Source of the DNA: Chromatiales bacterium
Lineage (GTDB): Bacteria; Pseudomonadota; Gammaproteobacteria; UBA6429; Thiohalophilaceae
NCBI GenBank assembly: GCA_024641465.1
Contig: JAHEDB010000092.1
Span: 1-7,669, forward strand
Length of the DNA: 7,669 nt
Direction of reading: 5' to 3'
Shown: in pieces, positions 5,945 to 7,669 of the stretch
Layout of the letters: each line of letters starts with the position of its first letter
Position numbering within the stretch: the first letter of the stretch is position 1
The notes under the pieces: model-generated
Seen by the model: the letters and a program-made list of their open reading frames with translations, nothing else
Databases searched by the model: none
What the model was told of the DNA's origin: nothing
Position numbers and translations under genes: made by a program

Positions 5945-7000
5945 ATGAATGCCGTTGTCGAAATACCCACTGTAGACCACGATGCCATCCGCCGTCAGGC
6001 CGAAAGTGTCGCCTGCCCTTCTGCTATATCGGCTGCTGAGCGGGAAACCTTGGTCGCCAGGATAAAACAACTCCTCATTGCCCAGAATGCCGTGCTGGTC
6101 GCCCATTACTATACAGACGCCGATTTACAGCTACTGGCGGATGAAACCGGTGGATATGTCTCAGATTCACTGGATATGGCCCGTTTCGGCCATCAACACC
6201 CGGCCCAAACCCTGGTGGTGGCCGGCGTGCGTTTCATGGGTGAAACCGCCAAGATCCTCAACCCGGAAAAACGCGTGCTGATGCCGACCCTGGAGGCCGA
6301 ATGTTCACTCGACCTCAGTTGCCCGGCCGCCGAGTTTAGCCGCTTTTGCGATGCCCATCCTGATTACACCGTGGTGGTCTATGCCAATACCAGCGCCGAG
6401 GTAAAGGCCCGCGCCGACTGGGTCGTCACCTCCAGTATTGCCAGCAAACTCATCAAGCACCTGACCGACAAAGGCGAAAAGATCATCTGGGGCCCGGACA
6501 AGTACCTCGGCAGCTATGTAGAACAGCAGGCCGGGGCCGATATGTTGATCTGGCCGGGTTCCTGTATCGTACATGAGCAGTTCAAGGCCAAAGAACTGGT
6601 TGTGCTTCGCAACAAACACCCCGATGCCATGGTGCTGGTCCATCCGGAATCCCCGCCCGAGATCATTGCCCAGGCCGACGTGGTCGGTTCAACCAGCCAA
6701 CTGATCAAGGCCGTGCACGATAGCGCGGCGCAAAAGTTCATCGTCGCCACGGACAACGGCATTTTTTATAAAATGAAACAGGCTGCACCGGATAAAATCC
6801 TGATGGAGGCCCCCAATGCCGGTATCGGCGCCACCTGCCAGAGTTGCGCCCATTGCCCCTGGATGGCCATGAACACATTGCAAAACCTGGCGACCACCCT
6901 CGAACAGGGCAGTAATGAAATCCACATCGACCCCAAGATTCGTGACAAGGCCCTCATTCCTGTCCAGCGTATGCTCGACTTTGCGGCGGGTCTTAACTAA
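5945..7000 (+). CDS. nadA: Quinolinate synthase A
   Basis: 351 residues, full length, ATG 5945 with a GGAG ribosome site. NadA condenses iminoaspartate (made by NadB) with dihydroxyacetone phosphate to form quinolinate, the precursor of NAD, in the cytoplasm, using a [4Fe-4S] cluster. Conserved blocks seen in order are Ala-His-Tyr-Tyr near residue 53, Asp-Ser-Leu-Asp-Met-Ala, Gly-Val-Arg-Phe-Met-Gly-Glu-Thr-Ala-Lys, Cys120 in Glu-Cys-Ser-Leu, Asn-Thr-Ser-Ala-Glu-Val-Lys, Gly-Pro-Asp-Lys-Tyr-Leu-Gly, Cys207 in Gly-Ser-Cys-Ile-Val-His, and Cys298-x-x-Cys301-x-x-Cys304-Pro. Cys120, Cys207 and Cys304 correspond to the E. coli cluster ligands (113, 200, 297), a constant offset of 7. The base composition looks more GC-rich than the genes to its left. 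nadB is not in the window. The identification is secure. Confidence 0.98.
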   Translation: MNAVVEIPTVDHDAIRRQAESVACPSAISAAERETLVARIKQLLIAQNAVLVAHYYTDADLQLLADETGGYVSDSLDMARFGHQHPAQTLVVAGVRFMGETAKILNPEKRVLMPTLEAECSLDLSCPAAEFSRFCDAHPDYTVVVYANTSAEVKARADWVVTSSIASKLIKHLTDKGEKIIWGPDKYLGSYVEQQAGADMLIWPGSCIVHEQFKAKELVVLRNKHPDAMVLVHPESPPEIIAQADVVGSTSQLIKAVHDSAAQKFIVATDNGIFYKMKQAAPDKILMEAPNAGIGATCQSCAHCPWMAMNTLQNLATTLEQGSNEIHIDPKIRDKALIPVQRMLDFAAGLN

Positions 7001-7013
7001 CCTCTGCAAAGAC

Positions 7014-7049
7014 CGGCGCCGTGACAGTCACCATCCGGGTACTACCCGG
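7014..7049. other. Three adjacent palindromes after nadA
   Basis: CGGCGCCG (7014-7021), GTGACAGTCAC (7021-7031) and CCGGGTACTACCCGG (7035-7049) follow one another within 36 bases, starting 13 bases after the nadA stop. The last can form a 6-bp stem with a 3-base loop. No U-run follows, so this is not a standard rho-independent terminator, although it may stabilise the nadA transcript end or bind a protein. Confidence 0.45.
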
Positions 7050-7109
7050 TATCAGACTGCCGATAAACAGTGAATAAGAATCATAAATTTCATCCCTGAG
7101 GTAACCGCT

Positions 7110-7115
7110 TATAAT
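7110..7115 (+). promoter_or_regulatory. TATAAT box before the last gene
   Basis: A perfect TATAAT lies 16 bases before the possible CTG start at 7132. The -35 region at the right distance (about 7087-7092) reads ATTTCA, a poor match, so the site is plausible but unproven. Transcription would begin at about 7122, leaving a very short leader. Confidence 0.35.
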
Positions 7116-7131
7116 CCTTATCTCGCAAATC

Positions 7132-7669
7132 CTGCACCGTAATACGCTGGTTGTTTTACTACCGGGATTACTGCTCGGCTGGTTGTTCTGGCTCGCACCG
7201 CTGAACGCGGCGCTACCGCGGGTTTTCGTCATTACGCACGAATACCTACCCTACATGATCATCCTGCCATCACTGCTACTCTGTTTTGCCTTCAGACTGA
7301 CGCGCGAGTTCAACCAGTTGCTGATTTTACTGATCAGTTACTGGGCTATGTTTCACCTTGTCTGGCACAACCCGTATAAAATACCGCTCAATAAGCAACT
7401 CCTGACCACCGCCATCGCGATCTTACTGCCGCTCAATATTATTCTGCATAATGTCTTAAAGGAACGCGGCATCATCAGTCGGCATGGATTACTAAGGATG
7501 CTGGCCACGGTCGGACAAATTTTTCTGCTGGCCTGTCTGCTCTGGTTTGGCAGCAAGACCATGCACCGGCCACTGGGTGTCTCGATCACTTCTTTGCTCG
7601 AGTTCAGGGGCCTCCAGGTCCCGCAACTGGCATTGCTGGGCTTCATAGCCGCGTTAGCCGTGATATCGG
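7132..7669 (+). CDS. Multi-pass membrane protein, 3' partial
   Basis: The frame is open from 7105 (after TAA 7102-7104) to the end of the window. Hydrophobic segments lie at about 7147-7203, 7243-7300, 7309-7365, 7399-7458, 7498-7551 and from 7627, so at least five or six membrane spans are predicted. The loop after the fourth span, with Glu-Arg-Gly then Ser-Arg-His-Gly-Leu-Leu-Arg, resembles from memory the membrane sensor half of some proteobacterial diguanylate cyclases, whose GGDEF domain would follow beyond the window. That is inference only. The first in-frame ATG is at 7255, after the first span. CTG at 7132 or 7147 is the only common-type codon near the expected N-terminus, so the start given is provisional. 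Confidence 0.7.
   Translation, partial: MHRNTLVVLLPGLLLGWLFWLAPLNAALPRVFVITHEYLPYMIILPSLLLCFAFRLTREFNQLLILLISYWAMFHLVWHNPYKIPLNKQLLTTAIAILLPLNIILHNVLKERGIISRHGLLRMLATVGQIFLLACLLWFGSKTMHRPLGVSITSLLEFRGLQVPQLALLGFIAALAVIS

Noticed and set aside
6305..6762. Antisense frames within nadA
   Set aside because: nadA is unambiguous and full length; the opposite-strand frames are shadows.
1..7669. CRISPR array, tRNA, rRNA or insertion sequence
   Set aside because: I saw no regularly spaced identical repeats, no tRNA- or rRNA-like sequence and no transposase. The only tandem repeat is in-frame and protein-coding.

Overview
The window looks like a chromosomal segment of a gammaproteobacterium, GC around 50% by eye. 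The best evidence is a complete quinolinate synthase (nadA) at 5945-7000 whose five iron-sulfur-type cysteines sit at positions offset by a constant 7 residues from those of E. coli NadA. I cannot fix the genus. Genes are tightly packed, with overlapping or nearly abutting ends. nadA looks more GC-rich than the genes to its left, which are mostly poorly characterised families. I see no integrase, transposase, tRNA, rRNA or CRISPR array.

Layout. 1-1686 (+) is the 3' part of a long coiled-coil protein: the frame is open from base 1, so its start lies outside the window. It has Ala/Glu/Arg-rich repeats and one membrane helix near the C-terminus. It converges, with one base between stops, on a leftward three-gene cluster: a membrane-anchored NERD-domain protein (2684-3286), a TerB-like protein (2158-2622) and an exported DUF2914 protein (1688-2164). 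A 297-base AT-rich divergent gap (3287-3583) probably holds promoters. To its right is a small helical protein of unknown function (3584-3982, +), whose 3' end overlaps the end of an FHA-domain class III nucleotide cyclase (3975-4907, -). Upstream of the cyclase on the same strand lies a DUF2786 protein (5043-5726, -). A 218-base gap then leads to nadA. The window ends in the 5' part of a multi-membrane-span protein (about 7132 to 7669, +) that may be the sensor half of a signalling protein; it has no obvious ATG, GTG or TTG start at the expected N-terminus.

How the genes may work together. The NERD, TerB and DUF2914 genes are so tightly packed that one transcript is likely. Two are predicted to be membrane-anchored or exported, and the converging coiled-coil gene also encodes a membrane protein, so an envelope-associated function is a reasonable but untested idea. 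The FHA-cyclase has every catalytic residue I can check and should make a cyclic nucleotide, probably cAMP, under control of a phosphothreonine-type interaction. nadA is ordinary NAD biosynthesis. Nothing here proves a new system. The most original items are the 29-residue (11+11+7) repeat in the coiled coil, the NERD domain with serine in place of its usual catalytic glutamate, and the conspicuous layout of the uncharacterised cluster.
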